A stretch of DNA of 64,000 bases from Lepidonotus clava (lineage: Eukaryota; Annelida; Polychaeta; Phyllodocida; Polynoidae), in NCBI GenBank assembly GCA_936440205.1, contig OW387138.1, positions 28,477,541 through 28,541,540 of the forward strand, written 5' to 3'. Shown in pieces: positions 44,366-58,049 of the stretch. The notes beneath the pieces are model-generated. The model was given only the letters and a program-made list of their open reading frames with translations, did not search any database and was not told the origin of the DNA. The first letter of the stretch is position 1. Each line of letters opens with the position of its first letter. Position numbers and translations under genes: made by a program.

Positions 44366-47300
44366 CTAGTGATAAGCAGTCTTGTAGATTAAAACTGATG
44401 CAGGGAACAACAATAAATTATTATGTGTGGCTAAAGTATTAATATCGTGTAAGGTGTGGCTTACTAGTTTCGCATTTCCAGCTTTCAAGGTTTGTCTGCA
44501 ACTTTCCAATAATGCAGCTTGATTTAAGCCCGCATTCAACATGCCGAAAGTACACGTCGCTGATATCAAATGTTTCCATGGTAATACTCATTGAACATTT
44601 TTGCACGTTCGTTGCACTTTTGGAGCACTTTCGGTGCAATGTTGGTGCAATGAAAGTGCAGACTGCTGATTTACACTTGTAAAATCAGTTGCATATAATC
44701 GACAGGAAATGATGACCAATAATGCAATTGTCTGTTGACTGCAAATCGGAACCGCAATTTTAGTATGTGGAATTAAGGCTTTAATCTGAAAGAGCATTAA
44801 CCCACATGGAATATTAGCAGAAAATAGTTAGGTAATTTTGGAATATACTTCACCATGAAAATACTATAGTCCCGACACTGATCAGGAGCTACGGTGATAG
44901 GGTGACTAAAATATAGTTACCTGTGGCCATAGAAAACGTTAGAACGCCTACAGATAAAGAGATACTAAATAGAACCTATAGACATGGAGACACAAACGAG
45001 GACCTACGGGCGAGCCTAATACAAATCAACGAATAATATTAGAGACTTCTGTCCATACTCGTTGGACTAATCTAAGCAGAAATGTCTTCTGCTTCTGCTT
45101 AGTGGAAATGAAAAAAAGTATACTAACTAAAATACCCAGGTAGACTGTGCAAGAAAAAAAAATCTTGCAACATGATTGTATGGGAATGAAGAACTCGGGC
45201 TGGTTGTATTACTACCTCCTGTCATAACAGTAACAGGAGGTATTATACGAGAGGAAACCCTGGATCTAATGTTCTCTTAAATTTGGAGTGACGTGCCATT
45301 GCCGGTGGATTTTATGACTTAAGAGCGGGGTGTGTTTTTCAAAGAGACCCGTTTTGCCGGTCGAGCTGTCACCTGAATTACCGGTCCCCTCATCCGCCCT
45401 GCTTCACCCGCACAGAAAGTCAGCGCCTCCCCACTGCTGTTTATTTAGAGGCTGTATTCCACATGCAGACTTGTCCTGTTAAGAACAAATAATGATTTAA
45501 GCATTGTTGGATAGATTGTTTTTCCATGTGGTACCTAAAGCCGAACATGTACACATCCTGATGCAATGATTCAAGGACAATAGCCTCTGACCCTCCCTGG
45601 GCAAGCTGATTATGTTCATCAAATAAGAATTTATAAGATGTTTAGCTTTGCAGAACATGTAATGTGAACCCATTCGGGAATCAAAGCTTTAACCGCATTT
45701 TATTTGCAAATAGATAAGAAGCTTGGCTAGAGTAAAAGATTAGCAACTGAAGGATAATATAGCAATCGTACAACAATTGATCTCGTTTCTAAACGGTAGC
45801 GAATTAAAACCCCCGAGCTACTCGTTAAAGGCTGATTTACTCATATCGACTCGGCATCAAAACGACTCATCTTAGCTCATAGTAAATCACTGCTTGGAGA
45901 CTGTAGTATCTCTCCTAAATCTCTGCTTGGTGACTGCCTAAGAACCCCCACCACCTAATGATGAGATTTTATGTGCCTTCAAAGTGTCTTCAGTAGATCT
46001 GAGCCCCACTCCTCTCCGAACATCTGGACTCATTTTAGTGCACCCTTCGGACTAGATGATGGCACTCATGTAGCAAATATGTCAGACTGTAAAGATCTAT
46101 GAAGCTTGGATTATCTACTTGCATTTGGCCTCTAAGATATAAAAGGTGCCATGACATGCCCTCAAAGTACTAACATGTTTTCTCAAACCTGGGCTGCATA
46201 CTGATGTACTGTGACACCATTACCGCTAAATAACTCCAAGAAAGAAAAGCATTATCAATAAGAAGACAATTACAGCATTATCATAAATCTAATGTTAAAG
46301 TTGTTATGCTAAAATGATACTGAAAACAAGATCAGAACCTTGTAGTCTAATATTTTTCAAATCAAAAAGTGTGAATTTGTTCATCAGTAAAAGAGGAATA
46401 ACCATGATGGCATTATGATAAACACAACTGATATTTGGCAAACACCGATGTTTTCGGTAGAGCAGAAAAATAATAGAAAAGCAATGCATCACAGTCACTT
46501 AACTGCCCAATATCAGGTGGACCTACCACCGTACTCCCTAACCGATGGGCCATAGAGCACTGGTGCACTTCCCACATTTATTCACCCTGACACTTTTATT
46601 TCATCCATTCCGGCCGTTCCAGCATGGGTCTCATTTCCCTAAGTGGTCATTGGGCGTCCCCTCCTGTAAACACGTACACTGTGTGCCCCACACGGCCAGG
46701 GGAGGTCGGAGATGGCACAAACTTTGACCAGCTGGGGCCAGGGCACGTGCACTGGTGCATTTTCCCACAAACTTGTTTTCTTTTTTTCTTCTATGCAAAC
46801 TCATCGTGTTGCTTGAGTTTTTTTCTTATCTCGCAATTGGATTGGTACAAATGCAAGTCAAGTTCTTAAACGAATATCTTTAGATTAGTGTATTGGTATA
46901 CTTGAGCTTCTAAAGGGCAAATATTCTTTTGACGATTGCAAGGTTTTCAAACTGTGTGATCTAAAGATAAAAACTCATCTCAGTCTCACAAAACTTTGGC
47001 TGTCTGTTGATGGACTTTGCTGGAAGGTCCAAGGCTGTCAAGGCATTGGCATATCAGAACTGTCTTATAATAAACAACTTAAAATATAACCCTAAACTAC
47101 CAATACACTACCTTTTTAAAAAAACATTTTTTTGCCTGTCATTAAAATAGAGTAATCTGATCTTCCTGACTTAATCAGTCAAGAGGCTTATATAGAATTG
47201 ACATGTTAATGTACACTTCTACATTATTTCGGTGAAGTATATCAATTATAAATGTACTCTCAAATATTCAATAATGCCTCAGGCAGGACATGAAATGTAG

Positions 47301-47656
47301 GCTAGTAGCACTGCCTGCAATATGTTCATAATAATATCTTTTATTGATTACTGTGAGGTCAGTCTTGACCCATATGTCATAAAGAGACAAAGACTCCAAG
47401 GAATCTAAAACAGAAAGGAAAAGTATATTATTATGTTGTTCATATCTACCCACAACTATTTCATTGCTCTCCGCTTGTATTGTGGAATTCGACTAAGATA
47501 CCCAGGTCTGATGAAATAATGGAAAGTGAAATATTATGTGTATCTTATTTTACATGTTCTGTGCCAAACATCCAAGAAGGGAAAGTTTTATATTTGGCCG
47601 AATTGTAAGGTCAACTGTGAAATACATGACTGAGTTCCTATGACTTTAAAAAGTCT
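44366..47656. other. Host DNA without a recognisable gene
   Basis: Unique sequence. A patch of repeated GTGCAA/GCACTTT words lies at 44595-44665. A more GC-rich stretch with CACCTG/ACCGG words is at 45290-45440. No RNA gene or coding evidence. Confidence 0.5.
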
Positions 47657-47728
47657 TTCCCACACCGGGAATCGAACCCGGGCCGCCTGCGTGAAAGGCA
47701 GGAATCCTAACCACTAGACCATATGGGA
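47657..47728 (-). tRNA. tRNA-Glu (UUC)
   Basis: 72 nt on the minus strand, starting TCCCATATGGTCTAGTGG with consensus A box, anticodon stem CCTGC/GCAGG around loop CTTTCAC (anticodon TTC), consensus B box GGTTCGATTCC, and acceptor end GTGTGGGAA pairing with the start. A TTTTT terminator follows 4 bases downstream. No intron and no encoded CCA. It supplies glutamate tRNA in the cytosol. Identical to the copy at 55366-55437. Confidence 0.98.
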
Positions 47729-50700
47729 GAGGTGACAGAGTGGTTTATCTGATTTTCTTTTTCTTATCTATAGACAATGCAGATAATAATAACGTCTTAA
47801 CACCATCCTCCATGGTTTTCATTCAAAAACACAAGCACAACACTATCCCAATCACAATCCCAGCATGGTTTTCTCTCTTCAGGTACAGTATCAATGTGGA
47901 GTTTTACCCTTTAGTATTGACGCCAATGAGAAAATCATTAAACAACCTGACCTTTTCTCAAAGGAAAATCGTTGTGGGGCATGCATACCGCTGCTTAACT
48001 GATGTCATGCTCTGAAAGACTATTTCTTAGATCGGTCTTTTTAATCATATGATAGAGTCAAGGACCTATTGAGTTTGACATTGCAGGAACTAACCAGGGA
48101 ATCCCTTGCAATGTTTGGTAAACGATTTCACACCATCCTTACTCTTTCGTCCATTCAGTGACAGTGACATAGTGAATGGGTCTAGAGGCTGCCCTGCAGC
48201 TGATTTATTATGTGATATGCAAAACGACCAGGGTAACACTCTTGATAAGGGATCTATCTCTTAGTTTGTATTCGAAGTGGTTCAACAGCTTATTGAGCTG
48301 TTGAGGGGGAAAGATGGCGTGTGTTCTGACCTACCCACCATTTTCTTGAGACCCACCATTTTCTTAAACTGACATAGCTTGTATTATCCTGTATTGCGTG
48401 TACAACTATTTCCCGAAACCTTGGAATAAGAGTAGAACCCCCATGTGGGCCTGTTACTCATTCGGGTAATGTAATAAATATAGAATCCGATATTTGTTTC
48501 GTGCATGTGAGCTGGCACTTTTCTAAAAGTACACAACCTTGCCGTATGTTTGCATTGGCAGGGCGGGGTCCTGATAAGGTGAGTCGTAAAAACACCATGA
48601 AATATTCACCACACTGACCCCTATATGGATCGGCTCTCACTCTCCTGCCCGACATGTTACATTACTCTCCCACCCGAGGCCTTGAGTGCTGTATGTGTGT
48701 GGAGATTATTGGAGTGGGATGTATGATGCTGCAGCGCTTTGAAATAACCGCATTGTTCCAATGACACATTAACATAACGTTAATCACGATAATGCCTAAA
48801 TCATGTGCAAATTCAATGAAGCAAAGGTTTATGATAAAACGAGATATGTGTATTATAATTGTAGCCAATTATTATTCCAAAGGTAATTCATAGTCGATAT
48901 AATTTATTATATAGAACTAGTCATATGACATGTACCTATAATACGTATAACTAGTTCTTAGATTATCCTCAGCCACCAGCACCACCCAAAACATCATCCT
49001 AGATACATTGCCATACACATACACATAACAGTAACATAGCCATAGCAGCCTGTCATTGGTACTATTTGCTGAGGCATGTTACACAAAGGCCGCTCTGTGA
49101 GAGTGGTCTCCAGTTACCATTAATTACACTCACATTGGTCGTTACTCAGAACCATGGCACTCGGCGGACATGTAAACCAGAGTCCATTCAGGCCCTAAAG
49201 GCCTGTTATTAACAGACTCCTGATTTGATAGCCCCGAATACAGGATGGTTTTATGGGTCATTATGTGGGAGCAGCTCACGTGGTGCAGCTAAACGGGCGC
49301 TAACCCAATCGAGTGTGTACAATGATAAGCTAATTTAATCAAGTCGACTTAGCACGGCGCATATTCATATATTTTCTAGGTCGTAGATTATCTTCACTTA
49401 TTTTAAAACTGATTTATTCAGAAAACTGTGTCAGCTTTTCCTAAAGAGATGTATTCTGCGAACATTAAGGGATTTTGTGGGAAGTGCAAACCCATCATAA
49501 TGAAGCTATGTAAGTAGTGTAATAACTAGGGTATTATAGCAGGCTTTACCTGAACATATCTAGAGAGTATTTTCATCCATTTCAACAGCTTCAATAACAG
49601 TTACTACACATGCACTATGAAAATAACATTAATGATTTCAATACCCAAGTAATTATGGGCATTAGAGACTAAAGTTCAGCTGATGGTATTTTTCAGGTCT
49701 ATTTATGCTTAAACACTATAACATGAAACTTGTACTTTCTTGTATACAAGCTACAACTTCAGTGTATGAATTTATTCGAATCGAAGAGGAAAGGCTGTAG
49801 TGGGAATGCCAACATGATGCTTTCATTGGGTCTACCGTAAAGAAATCCTTTAGCCCTAAACCTCCGGACGTTGACCACACAACCCTTACTTCCTACCCAG
49901 ATACCCTCAGACCACTCCCCTGACCTGCCCCGACCCCCTTATACCGGCCCAAGTGAGCCTTTATTGACCGGCAGCTAGCTTAGTGTCAATCACCCAGTAT
50001 AGATAGGGTTGGAGGTCCAACTGTAAACCGACTAATTTCTTCACACAAACTTTTTCGTCTCCTCCAATATATCATTGTAGTGTGGTGATAATTCTTTCAA
50101 ATGAAAAGTACTGAAAATAAAAGACTTTACATGTCACTTATAACAATGAATCACCTTAACACCATAGGTAAAAACTCGATCAAGCAGTGTGGGCATACTG
50201 CGATATCAAAGGCCTGCCCTTCTCATACTGTGTCTATATGCGGTATGAGAAGTAATAAGAACCCTTGCCTCGGCAAAAGTGTAGAGGCAGGTTGTCTACC
50301 TTCTCATAGATTTGATCACCATCACCACTCATGATACGACTCTGGCAATTAATAAGGGCATAAAGCAACCGAAAATACATAAGATAAATAAATGGAAAAA
50401 AAATTGTTCATGAACGAGGAAGCCTTAGCTCCTCCGTTAAGTATACTTATACGGGTTCACTTCAAATCTAAATATTTATAATTCATAAACATAAAAATCA
50501 GAGCACCCTCTATTTCGGAATTCATCACTTTTTCTCAAATATTTGTTACATATAGGTAAATGAAGGGTAGGGTAATTCAGGAGCTGTTTGTACGTAAATT
50601 GACCAGGAGGGGCGAAATAACCTGCAATGTTTAACATGTGGACGAGGAAGACCATGTGTTCCAGAAACGTAATTAATGGAGGGTCCTTTCTCTTCATCTG

Positions 50701-53301
50701 AACCTTTGTAGAACCACCCCCCACCCCGCCGAAATGTTTTCAGGAAGTTATTTGTAGGCTTTACGTCGGGCTCCTCATAATGCTTAAGCCTATATTGACT
50801 GGGGGCTAGTTTAGCGACAATCACTCCGTCCAGATATGTACCCAGTGGGTCAAATATTGAGTCGTGTCTGGGCCACTCACCACTACAACTCCCCTATTAT
50901 CACTCACCACTCCCGTCATGTCGTACCACGCCCTGTTCATAGCGCACCCCCAAGCACCAAACCACCCTCATTGCCACCCTATCACAGCTCTTTCAAGGTC
51001 ACACTACATTTTCTGGTCTTTTCACTCCCATTTTCTAAGGCAGGATAACCAGAATTGGACCCATTTTGTGTAGTGACTACTTTATGGGTGGCCGTGGTAA
51101 TATCAGAAGATTTACTCCGCAATCAGGTTAGAGCAATGTTTGCCGAATTGATCCTTCATGAGAACATTTCTTATATGCATACCGTAGCAGCCAAACAACC
51201 CAGTGTATTCTTAATCAGGTTTCCGTTATTTAACTGTGCAATTAAACGTAGCTAAACGTAACCTATGTCCATCACCAATGTAACTTATAGGGTTTGTAAC
51301 CTTAAGGGAACCATTAAAGTTTTCACATTAATTAACAGTAAGAAAAGCCCAAGGGAGGTTTAGAAAACGAAATAAATTAGGTAAACTCTGAATTCTATCT
51401 TTTGTGACACCCTGAAGACTAATTAAAATACCCTTTGAACAACCTCTTAACATAGTGAGACGAAATACGAATTAAAGGAATAAGTAGGCCTACTGATGTA
51501 ATAAGATTTCCTAAAAACTACAAAATTATGTTTGTCGTTAATCTGCCAAAAGGCCTTATTACGTTTCCATTAAGCTAATGCAACCCAGAAATTGAAGTTC
51601 AGAACCTGATAATGTTTAAACGTAAACTGTGTTAAACGCATTTTTAATAAGACAATGCTTCTATTATGTTGCTAACAAACTGGCTAAATAAATCCGTAGA
51701 AAACGAAAAGATAATAAGATTAAAAAACAAACAAAATTTAATAATTAACAACAAATTACACTACGCCTGCAGGGCCACATTTTAAGAAACCAAAAATGAA
51801 TTGCAAATAGAGCTTCTCTGTACGGGCCCTGCCAACAGCGTATTCTCTCTTATATCAAAAAATATAAAACTTTATATTATACAAAATATGTCCCGCAGAT
51901 TTGCTGCACTTAATCCCAATCAATTGTTGTTTTCTGTTCCATTTGTCTTCACATAGGATCAACCAGTGTAATCTCCTGATGTAACAAGATTCATCAATAA
52001 AAAGTCTATTCTCTCCCAACGGGGACAGAATCCTGTTTATATTGACAAATCACCAAAGTATCAGTGTTGATCAGCAGGGACTTAAGACCCACTAAAGTCG
52101 ACTTATTAATGACAGATGGGGCGGAGATATAAGGACATGACAGGTAGATGGATGGCACCCCCGACCCTGTAGACAGTGGTGAGGGGCCTTACTCATTCGT
52201 CTTACTCCTTCTGTCGGTCCTCCTGACCTGACGAAGACGAAGAAGGAGGCAGAAGAGACAAGGCGGGCACTGCAAATACACTCACTGTCTTAAAGGGTAG
52301 CCATGCACACTACACGACAAGTAACCCTGATGAAGTTGTAACTTATCAGAAACTTGATGATGTAGCAAATTGGTCATGGATTCATATGAAAATAACATAT
52401 ATTGACAAAATTACACACTGTTACAATTAGGAACATAATATAAAATCATGTATTCTTTCTTCTTCTGGCAATAAGGAAAATTCGGCACTTAGAATAGCCA
52501 ACCTTTTAATTTGGAGGCTGTAGAAATATAAACAAACCATAGGAAGCAGAATCATGCAGCTTTTTCTGTTTTTCTGTTTTTTGATGGTACATCATAAAAT
52601 GTATTTGCACTTATCACATAATAAAGTGTGATCAGGAACGTTAATCACATCTCAAAGTTGGCAGTAAATTATTCGCAAATCTATAAGGACACATGCCTCT
52701 GTGTGAAAAAGCACCTTCAAAAGATTAGTAACATCTTTTAAATACTCTTTTGATTCTCTAGTCCCCTCAGACAGCCTGCAGATCAGGGACATAAGAATTA
52801 TGTTTATGATCTATCAATATTGATACATTTGCGGTGGGCCTTAGAGGCTAAAATCTAACTTTTGTTGCAGTATAATAACGTGTGCTACGACTCTGTGTTA
52901 ATGATCTCTATTTGCCTCCAGTAACGTCAGTCTTATCAAAGCTTAGAAATAGGAATATACGTAGACATGTGAATGCAGGTCCCATTTGAAAAATAATATG
53001 GCCACAGGGGATGCTCTCCGGGCTAGAGGTTCAGTGTAGACTGTAGCTAAGTTTCCCAGTTCCAATTACATCTTGATACATGTAACTCTAAATAGTCTTG
53101 AGATGGTCTGTTCACACCGTATCGACCACATCGACCATATCCCTTCCAGGCCAAAATGTGAATAGCATTGTCTGCACGTGTGTAAACAGCATGCGAGGTG
53201 TGAGGTGTAAACAGGGCATTGGAGAAAGTCTGAGGGGACCCTTGGGGCTTTCCATGAATGCAACAGTGACAGTGATAAATGTATTACAGACATTAAAGGG
53301 G
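47729..53301. other. Host DNA without a recognisable gene
   Basis: AT-rich unique sequence. An AAGATGGCG YY1-like word at 48312-48320 stands alone. Short frames (for example 50101-50334, 50546-50824) have no recognisable motif. A forkhead-like GTGTAAACA pair lies at 53180-53214. Confidence 0.5.
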
Positions 53302-53623
53302 CAGTGGCCTTTTGCACAATGGGTTTCGTAACAACGAAAATATTGTAAACAACGAAACATTTCGTTGTTACTTTTATCGTAACAACGATGGTTTTGTACA
53401 ACTTTTTTTCTATATTTAGAATGTTCCCAAAGAGCTATAACTTTTACTGAATTTTTTATAATTTTTTCTTAGTTCATAACACTTTACAGAATTTAATTTC
53501 ATTCATTAGATCCCAAGATATTGCATTTTCGTAACAATGAAACTTTTCGTTACTAAGCAAAAGTTCGTTGTTCTTTCGTTGTTTTATCTCAGTAACGAAA
53601 TTCTATTGTGCAACGGGCCACAG
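53302..53623. mobile_element. Short non-autonomous DNA transposon (MITE) with GTAACAACGAA words
   Basis: Inverted ends of about 30 bp: left CAGTGGCCTTTTGCACAATG, right (reverse complement) CTGTGGCCCGTTGCACAATA, both then reaching TTTCGT.AC. The 322-bp interior is AT-rich and contains several inverted GTAACAACGAAA/TTTCGTTGTTAC words. The CAGTGGC start resembles hAT ends, but the flanks show no convincing 8-bp duplication. Confidence 0.75.
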
Positions 53624-54652
53624 GAGAAGGTAGCCTGGTAAAAATATGACAATAAGTGGATTAATAAATATATATGTATATAGGCCTAGACAAACTAATT
53701 AAAATGCCGATCCATGGGTTCAAGTGTACATGGAGGAACGGCAGATTCACTCCTGTGTAGATTCAGGCACTGCTCTCTATAGGAAATAACGAGTAACTAA
53801 ATGGGAATAGGTGGCTTTAAATAGATATAGATTAAGGACTAGGCCTATCAGGGTGGGTTTAACCAGGCCGTCTAGGTTTTTAACGGATTAGTGTAAATCC
53901 ACCCCCAGCTGGCTTACGGCCTGCTGAACGGCATGGCTGCCATTAGCACTACCGATTCCAATCTACCAGGGTGGTGGGAATGAAATGGACTTAAAGCCTA
54001 TCAATATATTGATTGGACCGTATCTGGCCAAGGATGCCAGGGATCTGGCGCAATGTTTCTTACCCTTTCTTAGCCACTGAGAAAACCGTAAGGTTATTGT
54101 AACGTCGGACCAACGAGTATAGATTGTCTGTACTGGTTTATCGGACATTTACTTGTTTTATAAGCTATCTTTCTAGTGGCCTCTGGTATTGCTCGTCTGG
54201 CAATAAGAATATATAAAAGTAGCCTACAGGGAAAATGGAATGTTACTTTTTCGATCCATGTAATCATTCCCTTAGTGGTTAAATGGACCAAACCAGTGAC
54301 CAAGTACCAGCGGTGAAGTGATAGTCTGGTCATTGTAAGATTATATAGACCTTGTGTAGACATGGTCACGTGACCACATTTTGGTGATCACCACATTGTG
54401 ATCACGACCACATGGCTATAACAAAAATTCTACTTTATCAATTCTTAGTAAAAGTGAGTGAAAAATATGATCCAATAATGATATTTAAAGAACAGTTCGG
54501 CATAAATGTTAGATTTTTATGTTTCACAATTGCAAATATATGAAGTTTATTCGATGATCACCAATATAGCCACCAGTCGAATTTTGGGGAAGTCACGTCA
54601 TCTGCACAACCTCTATAGGACCTATGTTAGCCTCATCTGGAGAGAATGCTGA
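53624..54652. other. Host DNA without a recognisable gene
   Basis: Unique sequence. A cluster of GGTCACGTGACC, GGTGATCACC and TTGTGATCAC palindromic words lies at 54363-54410. Nothing coding. Confidence 0.45.
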
Positions 54653-54660
54653 TGGTAGTC

Positions 54661-54815
54661 CAGTGGCGGATTTAGAGGGGGGGCGCTCCCTCCTTTTTGG
54701 GCAAATTTAGCATTTTTAAATATAAAATTCTGAAAAATCGGGGTTGCGCCCCCCCTTTCTATCAGCGCACCCCCCCCCCCTTTTTTTTTTTCTTTTAAAG
54801 CTGGATCCGCCACTG
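54661..54815. mobile_element. hAT-type MITE, 155 bp
   Basis: Ends CAGTGGCGGATTTAG and, reverse complement, CAGTGGCGGATCCAG, the widespread hAT terminal motif. Flanking octamers TGGTAGTC (54653-54660) and TGGTACCG (54816-54823) share their first five bases, as expected of an aged 8-bp target duplication. The interior contains G/C and T runs and cannot code for a transposase. Confidence 0.85.
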
Positions 54816-54953
54816 TGGTACCGCAGAATAAAAGATAGTTTGTCAGCAACAGATGTGCTTCCCAACTGATGATCGTGAGAGTGGTGCTCGGGTTCAAGGA
54901 TCCTCCGATCTCAAAATATGTTATTGCGTAATTTTATTAACATCCTTGCAAGA

Positions 54954-55310
54954 GTAAAGCCCCGGCTCCACTGCCCAACTCAACTCAACTCATCTGTCGC
55001 AGATACCGTTGGTAGGACTACCCAGTCTTATTGAAAACACGTTCCCCGGCGCACTGTAGGACCAGGCTATCATAGTTCGTATAGTATCCCCGGTATTGTA
55101 TTCATATCATAGCTATACACCTTAACCTACAATATGGCCTTGAGCTACGACTATCCAGTAGTACATCTTCATCATCTCAAGATGTAAGACCCGACGGATC
55201 GGTCGTAGCAACGTGCTATGACTCCAGTCGTAACCCCGGCTCCACTGAAGGACTGAGTCCAACTCAACTCAACTCAACTCGACTGTCAGGCAGTGGAGCC
55301 GGGGCTTTAC
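54954..55310. mobile_element. MITE with perfect 22-bp inverted ends and AACTC repeats
   Basis: Left end GTAAAGCCCCGGCTCCACTG plus CC (54954-54975) and its exact reverse complement at 55289-55310. (AACTC)n runs lie next to each end (54977-54992; 55261-55280). A second, direct copy of the terminal motif (TAACCCCGGCTCCACTG) lies inside at 55231-55247, so the element contains a partial internal duplication. Flanks allow AGA (3 bp) or TA (if two bases shorter) as target duplication. Perfect ends suggest a fairly young insertion. Confidence 0.8.
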
Positions 55311-55365
55311 AGAGCATTCTGAGGGGGAAACACTGTTGTAAATGTATCTGATTGCTAAAAGGATG

Positions 55366-55437
55366 TTCCCACACCGGGAATCGAACCCGGGCCGCCTGCG
55401 TGAAAGGCAGGAATCCTAACCACTAGACCATATGGGA
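55366..55437 (-). tRNA. tRNA-Glu (UUC)
   Basis: 72 nt, identical to the tRNA-Glu at 47657-47728, with the same A and B boxes and anticodon TTC. A TTTT terminator lies a few bases downstream on the minus strand. The flanks differ from the first copy outside a few bases, so the duplication is old or was gene-sized. It lies 55 bp from the right end of a MITE. Confidence 0.98.
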
Positions 55438-56810
55438 GAGATGATATGAAACGGAGAAGATAGAACTTGATAAATGATATAATATTATTCTGGCTGACAC
55501 TCATAATCATGGGGAATAGTGTATACAACATGTTAATAATTTCTAATTTCTAGGTTGTGTTTTGTTGTGGGCAAAACATTGTGCATTGGGGCGATCACTG
55601 ACCGAATCTGTTCGTGTTTTTGTACCCTGAGGCCCCACCACTCTTGGAAGGAATATATATATATTCAGAGACAGCATAGCAAAAGCCTTTGTTATAGAGA
55701 AGGACAGACCAACGATCAATTTCAGCAGCATTATGAACATTATGAACTCTATTTGAAGAGCTTCTAGATGTTCAGAGGTAGAAGGAGCAAACAATATAAA
55801 GTTTGAGAATTAAGTTAAGCAAAATTGTAGACTTGATAAGATATAGGCCTAAATAACCTGGCCTGATGATTGAAATTGTGCATATAATTTCTCATGAATT
55901 CAACCACTTCATATAATATTCTGTAATTTAATCACCTTATGTAAATATACTTATGTGTAGACTACTTGAAGGACATGTACCGTCATGGAAAAGTCAATAA
56001 ACACTATTTTACAACAACAAAAAAGGGAAGGGGTCAGTCTGCCCAAGACCACGGATCTGTCAAACCAAAGCCGAGGTTCATCCTATGGTTGTTTGTGTTG
56101 TGCCTGCCCAGTGGAGCGGTAAATGAGTGATCAGGAAAGCCTCAGGTTCAGCCCCAGTCTGTGTCAGTGACATTAGGTAGGGGGGATGTGATGAAGATAA
56201 ATCTGGCCCTCTGGGTGGGTCGTCCCTGATACCAGCAGACAGCCCATCTCATGCACCACAGGCACCAGTGGTCGTCTTCTCTATTTGTCCATAAATATCT
56301 GAGTATAATTCTTTTTTTATCGCTTACCATTGATGGGATACTCATAGCATGACATATACTTGTGCTCTATGAAGCTATCCGCAACAGCCAATTATATTAC
56401 AGGGAAATCAAGTGAGGTTGTTTTAGGAACAGTAATCCTAGCTGGTGGTAATCAGTATTCTCTAGACAATATCACTGTCCTATAGCTAATCTAGACTTCT
56501 ACTTTACAGTGGAATTGTACCATCGATCATATGCAGGACTTTCAATTATTCACTGCTGTCGCCTAGGATAGATGTATTAACGCGATATTTGAATAACAAG
56601 GAATACTAGTTGATTTGGTTTGGACAAGAGTAAATAGCTAATATTTATTGAATCCTTCCTAGTTACATTGATTATAAGATATTCAAATTCTTGGCAAAGT
56701 GTATCGTATGGCAGTTGAAATATGAATGAGCATAATGGCTACAGCATGAGTTTATATAGCGGGATGTCAACAATTCAAGTATAACCAGGGTTCCAGAACA
56801 TGTGCAGCTA

Positions 56811-56859
<49 letters not shown>

Positions 56860-58049
56860 GGCATCGTCATTCCAGAAATAACAATATTGATGTATATCTC
56901 ACTACACACAATTTTACATAATCCTGTCCTAGTTTCCTGATGTTATCTATTTCGATCAGATACGTTTAAAGGAAACACGCAGAAAGTCCGTTTATATAAT
57001 AGTATTAAGATAGTCTGAGCTTTTAAACCCTGGGCAGCACTTACACTGAAAGCAGCTCCATTTAGGGCAATGTTTCATGTTACTTCAACCTGAAGCTCTC
57101 CGGGATTTTATCGAAAACGTCCGTTTACCACATTCATTACATTCAGCGGTGTGTTTCTTAAAGGAAATTGAAAATAAATACTTGAGTTTGCGTTTCATAA
57201 CTTATGGACACTTTTTATCCTCACTGTAGCTATGAGAATTGCCTTCCACGAGTTTAGGGTGCATCATGAGAGTTTCGTTATGCAACAGCTTTTTCAAACT
57301 TTTGTAAATTTTATGTAAGCCCACATGAGTTCGCCGTATTGGTGAAACACCTGACAGAATTAATGTACGACATTTTCAAACGTACCTCTCTCAGTTATAA
57401 ACGTAGAGAAGAGAAGTAATACTTAACACGGAAAGGTAGTGTCATATCGTTTAAAGGTGAACGTCAAGTAAACATTAATCTCATAACGGAATATACTCCC
57501 AAGATATTCTGTGTAACTTTACGTAACGCACAGCTAGGAGAAGATGCCATTGCTGTAGACCTAATGTAAACAGATCCAAATCCAAATCAAGGAACTGAAA
57601 CACACAGTTTCTAAGATTAATCCACCTTTATAATCTCCATAGACCCTCTCTGTTCTCTGAATTGCAGTCTATTTGAAAACAAATTGATGTCTAATAGGAT
57701 TGTGGACCCAATATTTACCCTGAGTAATTGAAAAATAAATAAAGATGAGTACAAAATCCATCATCGGTGCTTGGCAAACAAAACGTTTGTGCGCGTGTGT
57801 GTGTTGGGGGTGGGGGGTGGAGGCACAAATCAAACAAAATGATGAACTTCATCTCTTGCAAAAAGTCTAGAATTCAAACCCAAAATTAAAACCCATCATA
57901 TATACAAGATAAATTATATGTATTTGATAAAAGAATACTATTTTATTTTACATAACGTTGCTGGTATTCTTTCCTAAGATAATGAGGACCTTTATCAGAA
58001 AATATTACATGTACCACCTTCTAACATAACTACCTTCTAATATATCAAC
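55438..58049. other. Host DNA; TA microsatellite and one retroposon-like tail
   Basis: A sequence ending AATAAA (55998-56003) then CACTATTTTACAACAACAAAAAAGG could be the 3' end of a transcript or retroposon. At about 56105-56160 GTGGAGCGGTAAATGAGTG and GGTTCAGCCCC faintly resemble Pol III A and B boxes of a tRNA-derived SINE. Otherwise nothing recognisable. Confidence 0.4.
56809..56857 (+). repeat. (TA)n microsatellite
   Basis: About 49 bp of alternating T and A with a single G near the left end. Confidence 0.97.

Noticed and set aside
52185-52262. Inverted CTTCTG/CAGAAG-type words as a hairpin RNA gene
   Set aside because: Pairing is short and interrupted, no promoter or terminator seen.
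56095-56165. tRNA-derived SINE
   Set aside because: Only faint A- and B-box resemblance, no tail and no flanking duplication could be fixed.
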